From positions 1-20,472 of the forward strand of contig URPU01000040.1 in the NCBI GenBank assembly GCA_900549865.1: a stretch of 20,472 nucleotides of DNA. The letters run 5' to 3'. This document shows positions 15,205 to 20,472 of the stretch, one piece after another (position 1 is the stretch's first letter; the number at the start of each line of letters is the position of its first letter). Position numbers and translations under genes: made by a program. This DNA is from an uncultured Eubacteriales bacterium. GTDB taxonomy: Bacteria > Bacillota > Clostridia > Oscillospirales > Oscillospiraceae. The notes under the pieces were generated by a model. The model was given only the letters and a program-made list of their open reading frames with translations. It was not told the DNA's origin and did no database searches.

Positions 15205-15406
15205 GTCTCATTCTTCGTCCATATGTGTCGTGTTTATAGATTGAAAAAGCTCTTTTCACGCTCTTTCACCGTTTGCCAGAACCATTGATTTTGCTCGGTT
15301 TTTCGCGTGTGCGCTTGTCATATCTTCCCGTATCTTTTGGCGCACGCGCATATCCACGTGCGCTAAATGTGCGCCAAATTATGGAGCACTTTTCCCCTCC
15401 GCGCAC
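15205..15406. other. intergenic stretch with one long inverted repeat
   Basis: No convincing gene is seen. The only structure is TTTGGCGCAC (15336-15345) and its exact complement GTGCGCCAAA (15369-15378). Between them lies a smaller nested pair GCGCA/TGCGC. The stretch ends just before the toxin promoter, so this palindrome could be a protein-binding site or simply a repeat. Confidence 0.5.
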
Positions 15407-15435
15407 TTGCAATCTGTCGATTGCTGTGTTATTCT
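15407..15435 (+). promoter_or_regulatory. promoter of the type I toxin mRNA
   Basis: TTGCAA (15407-15412), a 17-nt spacer and TATTCT (15430-15435). The predicted start near 15442 sits at a GTGC-TTCG-GCAC hairpin (15443-15454), a stable UUCG tetraloop that would cap the 5' end of the message. Confidence 0.6.
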
Positions 15436-15441
15436 GTCAAC

Positions 15442-15598
15442 GGTGCTTCGGCACTAAGGCGTTGCCACTCAACGGTAGGCGTAAGTGAGCATCCAGATCT
15501 CTGATTTGGCAAATGCGAACTTATACCGCGCACGCGGTAGTTAGCTCCCGTACTTACGGGGGCAGCTTCTGCCCCCTGATTTGAAAGGGGGGCTGCCC
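15442..15598 (+). promoter_or_regulatory. structured 5' leader of the toxin mRNA
   Basis: About 157 nt of closely packed, partly exclusive stems: the 5' UUCG hairpin (15443-15454); TACCGC/GCGGTA (15524-15529, 15534-15539); CCCGTA/TACGGG (15547-15552, 15555-15560); GGGGGCAG/CTGCCCCC (15558-15565, 15569-15576). A C-run at 15572-15576 can also pair with the ribosome binding site G-run at 15587-15592. GGGCAGC (15560-15566) can pair with GCTGCCC (15592-15598), the bases just before the start codon. CGTAAGT (15480-15486) is complementary to ACTTACG (15552-15558). Such choices between a closed and an open ribosome binding site are typical of type I toxin mRNAs. Confidence 0.6.
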
Positions 15599-15682
15599 AT
15601 GAGCACTAACGAAGTTTTGCAGCTTTGTCTTGTAATCATCGGTATTTGCAGCCTGTTCATACAGGCAAGTAAAAAGAAGTAA
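15599..15682 (+). CDS. type I toxin, 27-aa holin-like hydrophobic peptide
   Basis: The peptide is MSTNEVLQ, a hydrophobic membrane segment (LCLVIIGICSLFIQA), then a basic tail SKKK. This is the layout of the small holin-like / TxpA-type toxins of Firmicutes: a short polar start, one helix that inserts in the cytoplasmic membrane, and a lysine tail. It is preceded by AAAGGGGGG at a 6-nt gap, a strong but sequesterable ribosome binding site. The last four codons overlap the end of a convergent antisense RNA. It is a separate unit with its own promoter and terminator. Family assignment rests on architecture and locus structure; toxicity is inferred. Confidence 0.75.
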   Translation: MSTNEVLQLCLVIIGICSLFIQASKKK

Positions 15683-15762
15683 CCGCCGCTCCCTCGCAAA
15701 GATCGGCGATTACTTCAAAGACCTATTAGGGGGCTGACCGTCAACCGGCAGCGCCTTTTTGT
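15671..15762 (-). ncRNA. antisense antitoxin RNA (RatA-like arrangement)
   Basis: A convergent transcript of about 92 nt is predicted from a consensus promoter (15769-15798) to an intrinsic terminator. The terminator stem is 13 bp, 15676-15688 with 15704-15716. Its single non-Watson-Crick position is a G-U pair on the minus strand but a C-A mismatch on the plus strand, and TTTTT follows on the minus strand (15675-15671). The RNA is complementary to the toxin's last codons and its whole 3' untranslated region, as RatA is to txpA. Its 5' part folds as the complement of the toxin terminator hairpin, offering loops for first contact. Confidence 0.72.
15731..15760 (+). terminator. terminator of the toxin mRNA
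   Basis: GCTG (15733-15736) with CAGC (15749-15752), and CCG with CGG inside (one bulged A), loop TCAAC, extended by a G-C pair or two, followed by TTTTT (15756-15760). It ends the toxin message and lies within the antisense RNA. Confidence 0.75.
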
Positions 15763-15768
15763 GTTTTC

Positions 15769-15798
15769 ATTATACCGCCCTATCAGTGCTTTTGTCAA
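15769..15798 (-). promoter_or_regulatory. consensus promoter of the antisense RNA
   Basis: On the minus strand, TTGACA (15798-15793) and TATAAT (15774-15769) are both perfect consensus boxes, with an 18-nt spacer. This is stronger than the toxin promoter in box match, as expected where a short-lived antitoxin RNA must be in excess. Confidence 0.85.
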
Positions 15799-15843
15799 GC
15801 GCCGGAATGGGCATTTATGCCGTTACTTCCCCTATATAACACC

Positions 15844-15877
15844 AAAAGCCTGTGATCATTGCGATCACAAGCTTTTT
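15844..15877. terminator. bidirectional-looking hairpin terminator
   Basis: AAAAGC-TGTGATC (15844-15857) pairs with GATCACA-GCTTTT (15863-15876) around ATTGC, with one C/A mismatch in the stem. It is followed by T-runs on the plus strand and TTTTGG on the minus strand. It would catch read-through from the toxin side and from the leftward tRNA. Confidence 0.65.
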
Positions 15878-15916
15878 TATGGCAAAATCAACTTATTTGG
15901 GGTAAGGACGTAAAAC

Positions 15917-15951
15917 CCAACTTGAAGCCCAGCAAAGCGGGTTCAAGTTGG
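15917..15951. repeat. long hairpin between the toxin locus and the tRNA
   Basis: CCAACTTGAA (15917-15926) and TTCAAGTTGG (15942-15951) are exact complements, extended by CCC/GGG after a single bulged G. On the minus strand GTTTTAC follows. It may be an extra terminator for the tRNA or a dispersed palindromic element. No gene is seen from 15878 to 16037. Confidence 0.5.
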
Positions 15952-15977
15952 AAAGGAGGAGCGAAGGAGCTCAGGCG

Positions 15978-16011
15978 AAAAAACCGACAGCTCTGACGAG
16001 TTGTCGGTTTT
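15978..16011 (-). terminator. terminator of tRNA-Arg
   Basis: On the minus strand, AAAACCGACA pairs with TGTCGGTTTT (16011-16002 with 15989-15980), with a further CTC/GAG pairing inside. The right arm runs into TTTTTTCG. It lies about 26 nt after the tRNA 3' end. Confidence 0.85.
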
Positions 16012-16037
16012 CGAGCGGAGCGGACTTAGCTCCGACG

Positions 16038-16114
16038 TGGCACGCCGTAAGGGATTCGAACCCCTGACCTTCTGGTCCGTAGCCAGACGCTCTATCCAGC
16101 TGAGCTAACGGCGC
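16038..16114 (-). tRNA. tRNA-Arg (anticodon ACG)
   Basis: A 77-nt cloverleaf with the 3' CCA encoded (TGG at 16038-16040 on the plus strand). Acceptor GCGCCGT pairs with ACGGCGT (a G-U at 1-72). The D arm is TAGCTCAGCTGGATAGAGC. The anticodon arm is TCTGG-CTACGGA-CCAGA with ACG at 34-36, and the T arm contains GGTTCGAATCC. A34 would become inosine and read CGU, CGC and CGA arginine codons, and CGC is very frequent in this window. It stands alone, with its own promoter and terminator. Confidence 0.97.
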
Positions 16115-16139
16115 ATGTCTTTCTTACGAAAGCTTAGTT

Positions 16140-16168
16140 ATATTAGCACAGCCGGCGCTAAAATGCAA
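16140..16168 (-). promoter_or_regulatory. promoter of tRNA-Arg
   Basis: On the minus strand TTGCAT (16168-16163), a 17-nt spacer and TAATAT (16145-16140); predicted start near 16133, about 20 nt before the mature tRNA. Confidence 0.75.
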
Positions 16169-16225
16169 TACCTTTTTGGAATTTTCTAAAGAAATTTTAT
16201 TTTTGCCCGGATAAATGCCCCGCGC

Positions 16226-16393
16226 TTACCAGCCCATCGCGTCGGATATGGAGTCCGCGACCTCGCCCATGGTCTTGAGGGTCTTGCCAACGACGCTCTT
16301 GACGCAGCGCTTTTTGGGGCGCATCGCGTATGCCGCGCAGCCGCCGACTATAAGTCCCATGCCCATGCCCACGTAGAAATTTTTCTTATTCAT
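16226..16393 (-). CDS. 55-aa single-pass membrane protein, unknown function
   Basis: A short gene with AAAGGATGG upstream. The N-terminus MNKKNFYV is followed by a glycine-rich hydrophobic stretch (GMGMGLIVGGCAAYAM, about residues 9-24). A basic patch RPKKRC comes next, then an amphipathic tail VGKTLKTMGEVADSISDAMGW. The layout suggests an inner-membrane peptide with a cytoplasmic tail. It recalls small conserved hypothetical proteins of Oscillospirales, a likeness from memory only. It sits between the tRNA promoter and the divergent ymdB-like gene. No function is proposed. Confidence 0.7.
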   Translation of the reverse strand: MNKKNFYVGMGMGLIVGGCAAYAMRPKKRCVKSVVGKTLKTMGEVADSISDAMGW

Positions 16394-16475
16394 TTTTCTG
16401 CCATCCTTTCACGCTTCGGTTTCGCATTTCCTGCATACATTTTTGTGTGCATTGCTATTATGTGCATAAAATGCG

Positions 16476-16505
16476 TTGATTGACGCATGTAAAATGTGGT
16501 ACAAT
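16476..16505 (+). promoter_or_regulatory. promoter of the phosphodiesterase/nuclease operon
   Basis: TTGATT (16476-16481), an 18-nt spacer and TACAAT (16500-16505), about 50 nt before the first start codon. A TTGACG box overlaps it (16480-16485) but would give a spacer of only 14 nt. Confidence 0.55.
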
Positions 16506-16553
16506 AAGAAACATAAAAAAGAGAAGGAAAACTTCATCCACGGAGGATAAGCT

Positions 16554-17327
16554 ATGAGCGTAAAAATTCTGGCCGTCGGCGACGTCTGCGGCGAACCCGG
16601 CCTTGAGTTTCTGGAAAAGCGCCTGAAGGACTTCAAGGCAGAGCACGGCATCGGCTTCACCGTCGTCAACGGGGAGAACACCAACGTCGTCGGCATCACG
16701 CCCAAGCAGGCAGACGCACTGTTCCGCGCTGGGGCGGACGTCGTCACGCTTGGCAACCACACCTGGACGCGCACGGAGCTTCGCCCTTATCTTGAGCAGC
16801 GCCGCAGGATACTGCGCCCCGCGAACTTCGGCCCCCAGTGCCCCGGCAAGGGCATAAACGTGTACTCCACGCCCTTTGGCGATGTGTGCGTGCTGAATCT
16901 CCTCGGCCGCTTCACACTGGACAACAACACAGACAACCCCTTTGTCATCGCCGACGGGTACATGGCAGAGATAAAGGAGAAGATCATCCTTGTGGACTTC
17001 CACGCCGAGGGGACGAGCGAGAAGCGCGCGATGGGCTTCATGCTCGACGGGCGGGCAAGCGCCGTGTGGGGCACGCACACGCATGTGCAGACCTCCGACG
17101 CCTGCGTTCTGCCGAACGGCACCGGATATATCACCGACCTCGGCATGACGGGGCCGGTCAACTCCGTGCTCGGCATCGACCCCATGCAGAGCATCGGCAA
17201 ATTCATGGGCGATCCCCCGCGGCGCTACGAGTCGGCCAAGGGGCCGTGCATGATGGAGGGCTGCATATTTGAGATTGACCCCGACACGGGCAGATGCACC
17301 GGCGCACAGGCGGTGAGGCTGAAATGA
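16554..17327 (+). CDS. YmdB-family (TIGR00282) metallophosphoesterase
   Basis: A 257-residue calcineurin-like phosphoesterase of the YmdB family; characterised members hydrolyse 2',3'-cyclic nucleotides or cAMP and affect RNA levels and biofilm. Metal-site residues are present: GDVCGEPG (9-16, Asp10), NGEN (39-42), GNHTW (67-71), DFHAEGTSEK (148-157, His150) and GTHTHVQT (173-180, His175, His177), plus TDLGMTGPVNSVLG. Length is normal. GGAGG lies 7 nt before the start. The stop overlaps the next start by 4 nt (ATGA), so it is coupled to the SbcD/YhaO-like gene. Confidence 0.94.
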   Translation: MSVKILAVGDVCGEPGLEFLEKRLKDFKAEHGIGFTVVNGENTNVVGITPKQADALFRAGADVVTLGNHTWTRTELRPYLEQRRRILRPANFGPQCPGKGINVYSTPFGDVCVLNLLGRFTLDNNTDNPFVIADGYMAEIKEKIILVDFHAEGTSEKRAMGFMLDGRASAVWGTHTHVQTSDACVLPNGTGYITDLGMTGPVNSVLGIDPMQSIGKFMGDPPRRYESAKGPCMMEGCIFEIDPDTGRCTGAQAVRLK

Positions 17328-18445
17328 GTACTATCAGGATCCTGCACTCCGCGGATCTGCATCTGGATTCGCCGTTTGAGGGGCTGAGTCACGGCAAGGC
17401 CGCCGTCCGCCGGGTGGAGCAGCGCCGTCTACTTTCCCGCATGGCGGAGCTTGCGCAGCGGGAGCATGTCGATCTCGTGCTGCTCAGCGGCGACCTGCTG
17501 GACAGCTCCTGCACCTACCTTGAGACCGGGGAGGAGCTTATCCGCAGTCTGCAAGCCATGGCCGTGCCCGTGTTCATTGCCCCCGGCAACCATGACTTTT
17601 ACTCCGCGCACTCGCCCTATGCCCGGCTGAAACTCCCGCAGAACGTGCACATATTCACCCGGCCGGAGATAGACTGCGTGCCGGTGGACACGCTCGGCGT
17701 GCCGGTGCGCGTGTACGGCGCGGCGTTTACGGATACGCACAGCGCCTCCCTGCTCGACGGCTTCACCGCGGCGCGCGAGGCGGGCACGCTGAACATAATG
17801 TGCCTCCACGGCGAGGTGGGCGCGCCGGATTCACAGTATGACCCCATTTCCGAGGCCGCCATCGCCGCCTCCGGCATGGATTATATCGCCCTTGGCCACA
17901 TCCACAAGGCCAGCGGCCTTCTCCGCGCCGGTGACTGCTTTTATTCATGGCCGGGCTGCCCCGAGGGGCGCGGCTTCGACGAGACCGGCGAGAAATACGT
18001 CAATATAGTCGAGCTGGGCGACGGCGGGTGCACGCTGGAGCAGGTGTGCATCGCCAAGCGCCGGTATGAGCTTCTCACGGCCGACGTCACGGGCTCCGAC
18101 CCGCTCATCGCGGTGCATACGCTTCTGCCGGACGAGACCGTGCGCGACATTTACCGCATCACCCTCACCGGCGAGACGGCGCAGGCGCCCGACCTCACCC
18201 GGCTGTACGACAGCCTTTCGGAGCTGTTTTTCGATCTCCAGATACGCGACCGCACGCATATCCGCCGCAGCGTGTGGGAGCGCGCAGGCGAGGACAGCCT
18301 GCGCGGGATTTTCCTGATGAAGCTCAGGGCGCTGTACGATTCCGCCGCGGACGACGAGTCGCGCGAGAGGATAGAGCAGGCCGCGCGCTGGGGCCTTGCG
18401 GCGCTGGACAATGCGGAGGAGGTGGCCGTGCATGAAGATAAATAA
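17324..18445 (+). CDS. SbcD/YhaO-like DNA repair metallo-exonuclease
   Basis: A 373-residue Mre11/SbcD-type phosphoesterase. The chosen start at 17324 overlaps the upstream stop. All five nuclease motifs are visible: HSADLHLDSPF (8-18, Asp11, His13), SGDLLD (55-60), APGNHDFY (86-93), CLHGEV (160-165) and ALGHIHKAS (189-197). The C-terminal 130 residues would form the capping and ATPase-binding part. It pairs with the next gene, an SbcC/YhaN-like ATPase, which it overlaps by 14 nt. The complex would act on DNA ends or structured DNA; the exact job of YhaO-YhaN-type pairs is poorly known. Confidence 0.93.
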   Translation: MSTIRILHSADLHLDSPFEGLSHGKAAVRRVEQRRLLSRMAELAQREHVDLVLLSGDLLDSSCTYLETGEELIRSLQAMAVPVFIAPGNHDFYSAHSPYARLKLPQNVHIFTRPEIDCVPVDTLGVPVRVYGAAFTDTHSASLLDGFTAAREAGTLNIMCLHGEVGAPDSQYDPISEAAIAASGMDYIALGHIHKASGLLRAGDCFYSWPGCPEGRGFDETGEKYVNIVELGDGGCTLEQVCIAKRRYELLTADVTGSDPLIAVHTLLPDETVRDIYRITLTGETAQAPDLTRLYDSLSELFFDLQIRDRTHIRRSVWERAGEDSLRGIFLMKLRALYDSAADDESRERIEQAARWGLAALDNAEEVAVHEDK

Positions 18446-20345
18446 GCTGACGGCGTCCTTCGGAAAGCTTGAAAACGAATCGCTCAGCTTCCATCCGGGG
18501 CTGAACGTCATATACGCGCCCAATGAAAGCGGCAAATCCACATGGTGCGCCTTTATCCGCGCCATGCTCTACGGCATCGACTCGTCGGAGCGCGTCCGCG
18601 CGGGCTATCTGCCGGATAAGCTGCGCTATGCCCCGTGGTCCGGCGCGCCGATGGAGGGCAACATGGACCTGACGACAGGCCGCGCGGATATCACGATAAG
18701 CCGCACGACGCGCGCAAAAAGCGCGCCCATGCGCGAATTCTCTGCCTGCTACACCGGAAGCAGCGTTCCCGTGGACGGCGTGACCGGCGCGAATGCCGGG
18801 GAAATGCTGACTGGCGTCAGCCGGGACGTTTTCTGCCGCAGTGCGTTCATCGCGCAGGGCTCAGTCGCCGTGACGGGCAGCCCGGAGCTTGAAAAGCGCA
18901 TCAGCTCCATCGTCTCCACCGGGGAGGAGCAGACCTCGTACTCCGAGGCGGACGAGCGGCTGCGCGCATGGCAGCGCAAGCGCCGCTTCAACAGGCGCGG
19001 CTATCTGCCAGAGCTTGAAGCGAAGATGGACGACACCCAGCGTATGCTCAACTCCATGGACGAATCCGCCGCGGAGATAGCGGCGCTTGAGGACCGTCTT
19101 GCGGAAAGCGGCGCACACTGCGCTGCGCTTGAAAGCGCCGTGACGGAAAGCCGCAGGCTCCAGCGGCGCGAGTCGCTTGAAAAGCTCAGCCGCGGCCGGG
19201 CCGAATTGAAGGCCGCGGAGGAGACGCACGACAAGGCCCTTGCCGCGCTGTCCGACGCAAAGGACGCGCTGCGCGCCGGTCCGTTCGGGGCCGTCAGTGC
19301 CGATGAGGCCGAGGCGAACGCCGCGGACGACCTTGCCGCGCTGGATGAGCTCAAGGCGCGCGGCCGCCGCCGTGTTTCCCCGCTGCTGGCCATAATGTTC
19401 TTCGTGCTGGCCGTGGCCGGGGCCGCGCTGTACACGCATTTTCAGTCCGTGGTGTATATCTGCCTTGCCGCGGCGTTCTGCATCGCCGCCGTCGTGCTTT
19501 TCATGCGCTATTCCAAGGCGCGCCGCGCCGCGCTGGACGCGCGCGCCGAAAGGCGGAAGATACTAGACGGCTACGGCGTGCGTTCCGCCTCGGATATCCG
19601 CGCGGCGCTGGACGGGCACAGGGCGCTTTGCCGCGCCGTTGACACGGCGGAGAGGCAGGAGCTTGACACGCGCCGCGCCTATGACGAGGCGCGCGACCGG
19701 CAGGCAATGCTTGAGGAGGCCGCGCTGGGCGAGCTTGATTTTTCCGGCGGCAGCTCCGAGGCCGCGCACCTCAGCCGTGAGCTTGCAGCCGAGCGGCAGA
19801 ATGCCGAGCGCATTTCATCCCAAATCGCCGCGCTGAACGGCCGCCTTGCCGCCGTCGGCGACCCGCTTGTGCTGACGAGCGACCTTCGCACGATGGAGGA
19901 CGAGTATAACGGCCTGTGTGAGGAGTACGACGCGATCTCCCTCGCCGTCGATACCCTCCGCGCCGCCGACAGTGAGCTGCAAAGCCGCTTCTCCCCTCAG
20001 CTCGGCAAGCTTGCCGCGCAGTATATGTCCTTTATGACCGGCGGGCGCTATTCCGACGTGCTCATAAACCGCGATTTCAGCGCCAGCGCGAAAACGCAGG
20101 ACGACGCCGTGGCGCGCGACTCGGAGTATCTGAGCGCCGGCACGCTGGATCTGATGTATCTCGCCGTGCGCCTCGCCGTGTGCGAGCTTGCCATGCCCGC
20201 CGGTGAGACCTGCCCGCTCATAATCGACGACGCCCTTGTCAACCTCGACGAGGAGCGGCTGCGTCAGGCGATGGCGCTTCTGCGCGAGCTTGCGCGCAGC
20301 CGCCAGATAATCCTCTTCACCTGCCGCGACGTCAATGTGAAATAA
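18432..20345 (+). CDS. SbcC/YhaN-like SMC-type ATPase with two membrane helices
   Basis: A 637-residue ATPase, starting at Met 18432. The N-terminal lobe has KLTASFGKLENESLSF, Walker A APNESGKST (29-37) and a Q-loop at IAQGSV (140-145). A helical, coiled-coil-like arm (about 170-310) leads to two hydrophobic helices (316-334 and 339-358), then a returning helical arm (360-520). The C-lobe has the signature LSAGTLDLMYLAV (567-579) and Walker B PLIIDDALVNLDEE (595-608). No zinc-hook CxxC is present; the membrane hairpin occupies the hinge position. The usual FTCH ending reads FTCRD. It is the partner of the upstream nuclease and could tether it to the membrane (inference). Confidence 0.9.
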   Translation: MKINKLTASFGKLENESLSFHPGLNVIYAPNESGKSTWCAFIRAMLYGIDSSERVRAGYLPDKLRYAPWSGAPMEGNMDLTTGRADITISRTTRAKSAPMREFSACYTGSSVPVDGVTGANAGEMLTGVSRDVFCRSAFIAQGSVAVTGSPELEKRISSIVSTGEEQTSYSEADERLRAWQRKRRFNRRGYLPELEAKMDDTQRMLNSMDESAAEIAALEDRLAESGAHCAALESAVTESRRLQRRESLEKLSRGRAELKAAEETHDKALAALSDAKDALRAGPFGAVSADEAEANAADDLAALDELKARGRRRVSPLLAIMFFVLAVAGAALYTHFQSVVYICLAAAFCIAAVVLFMRYSKARRAALDARAERRKILDGYGVRSASDIRAALDGHRALCRAVDTAERQELDTRRAYDEARDRQAMLEEAALGELDFSGGSSEAAHLSRELAAERQNAERISSQIAALNGRLAAVGDPLVLTSDLRTMEDEYNGLCEEYDAISLAVDTLRAADSELQSRFSPQLGKLAAQYMSFMTGGRYSDVLINRDFSASAKTQDDAVARDSEYLSAGTLDLMYLAVRLAVCELAMPAGETCPLIIDDALVNLDEERLRQAMALLRELARSRQIILFTCRDVNVK

Positions 20346-20362
20346 GCTCATACAGTATACGA

Positions 20363-20392
20363 ACCCGGCGCGGACTTTCGTCCGCGCCGGGT
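20363..20392. terminator. 13-bp perfect hairpin after the ATPase gene
   Basis: ACCCGGCGCGGAC (20363-20375) and GTCCGCGCCGGGT (20380-20392) pair perfectly around TTTC, 17 nt after the stop. No T-tract follows on either strand, so it is probably an operon-end hairpin without classical termination, or part of a dispersed repeat. Confidence 0.5.
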
Positions 20393-20394
20393 CC

Positions 20395-20441
20395 AGCTTG
20401 TCGAAAAAGCCTCGCAGAGTTTCGCGTCCGCAGACGCGAAA
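20395..20441. repeat. dispersed-type intergenic element at the window edge
   Basis: AGCTTGTCGAAAAAGCCTCG is followed by TTTCGCGTC/GACGCGAAA (20420-20428, 20433-20441), a 9-bp perfect hairpin with a CGCA loop. The first string resembles a short sequence I have seen repeated between genes in gut Clostridia genomes. That is memory, not a search. The element may continue past the window. Confidence 0.35.
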
Positions 20442-20472
20442 GCAGTTGGATTTGTTTTCTGCCGCGACATGT

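Noticed and set aside
15273..15488. 71-codon rightward open frame upstream of the toxin
   Set aside because: No ribosome binding site, unlike any protein I know, and it runs through the inverted repeat and the toxin promoter.
16038..16114. tRNA-Arg as an attachment site for an integrated element
   Set aside because: No integrase, no repeat of the tRNA 3' end in the window and no change of gene style next to it.
1..20472. CRISPR array, insertion sequence or prophage genes
   Set aside because: No regularly spaced repeats, no transposase or integrase motifs and no phage structural genes were seen on either strand.

Overview
The window looks like chromosome of a GC-rich member of the Clostridia, most like the gut Oscillospirales. 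This is inferred from strong GGAGG-type ribosome binding sites, sigma-A promoters with TTGxxx/TATAAT boxes sitting in AT-rich gaps of an otherwise GC-rich sequence, a BMP-type lipoprotein transporter, YmdB/YhaO/YhaN-like genes, and a type I toxin of the Firmicutes holin-like class. No phage, transposase, CRISPR or rRNA genes were seen. The species assignment is not proven.

Region 1 (1-8730) is a nucleoside salvage island. Thymidine kinase and uridine kinase run leftward. Purine nucleoside phosphorylase (deoD) runs rightward from a promoter whose -35 box lies one base from the -35 box of the kinases. Next come a BMP-family lipoprotein with its own promoter and terminator, then an ATPase and two permeases (a nucleoside-type ABC importer) overlapping by 4 nt, then pseudouridine-5'-phosphate glycosidase (psuG). 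Together they would import nucleosides, phosphorylate them or split them into base and sugar phosphate.

Region 2 (8738-13762) is a four-gene surface-glycan cassette behind one promoter: GT2 glycosyltransferase, Wzx-like flippase, an ATP-grasp/HAD fusion, and a DegT-type sugar aminotransferase, closed by a clear terminator.

Region 3 (13771-16393) is accessory. It holds a NimA-like flavin oxidoreductase, an apparent small RNA gene with its own promoter and U-tract terminator (about 14330-14401), a GNAT acetyltransferase that appears to be two GNAT genes fused in frame, a type I toxin-antitoxin locus (27-aa hydrophobic toxin, structured leader, convergent antisense RNA with consensus promoter), tRNA-Arg(ACG), and a 55-aa single-pass membrane protein.

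Region 4 (16476-20345) is an operon of a YmdB-type phosphodiesterase, an SbcD/YhaO-like nuclease and an SbcC/YhaN-like ATPase whose coiled coil is interrupted by two membrane helices. The last 127 bases hold two perfect hairpins that look like dispersed intergenic repeats.

The most interesting items are the type I toxin-antitoxin locus, the orphan hairpin RNA, the fused GNAT gene, the ATP-grasp/HAD fusion, and the pairing of psuG with a nucleoside importer without a nearby pseudouridine kinase.
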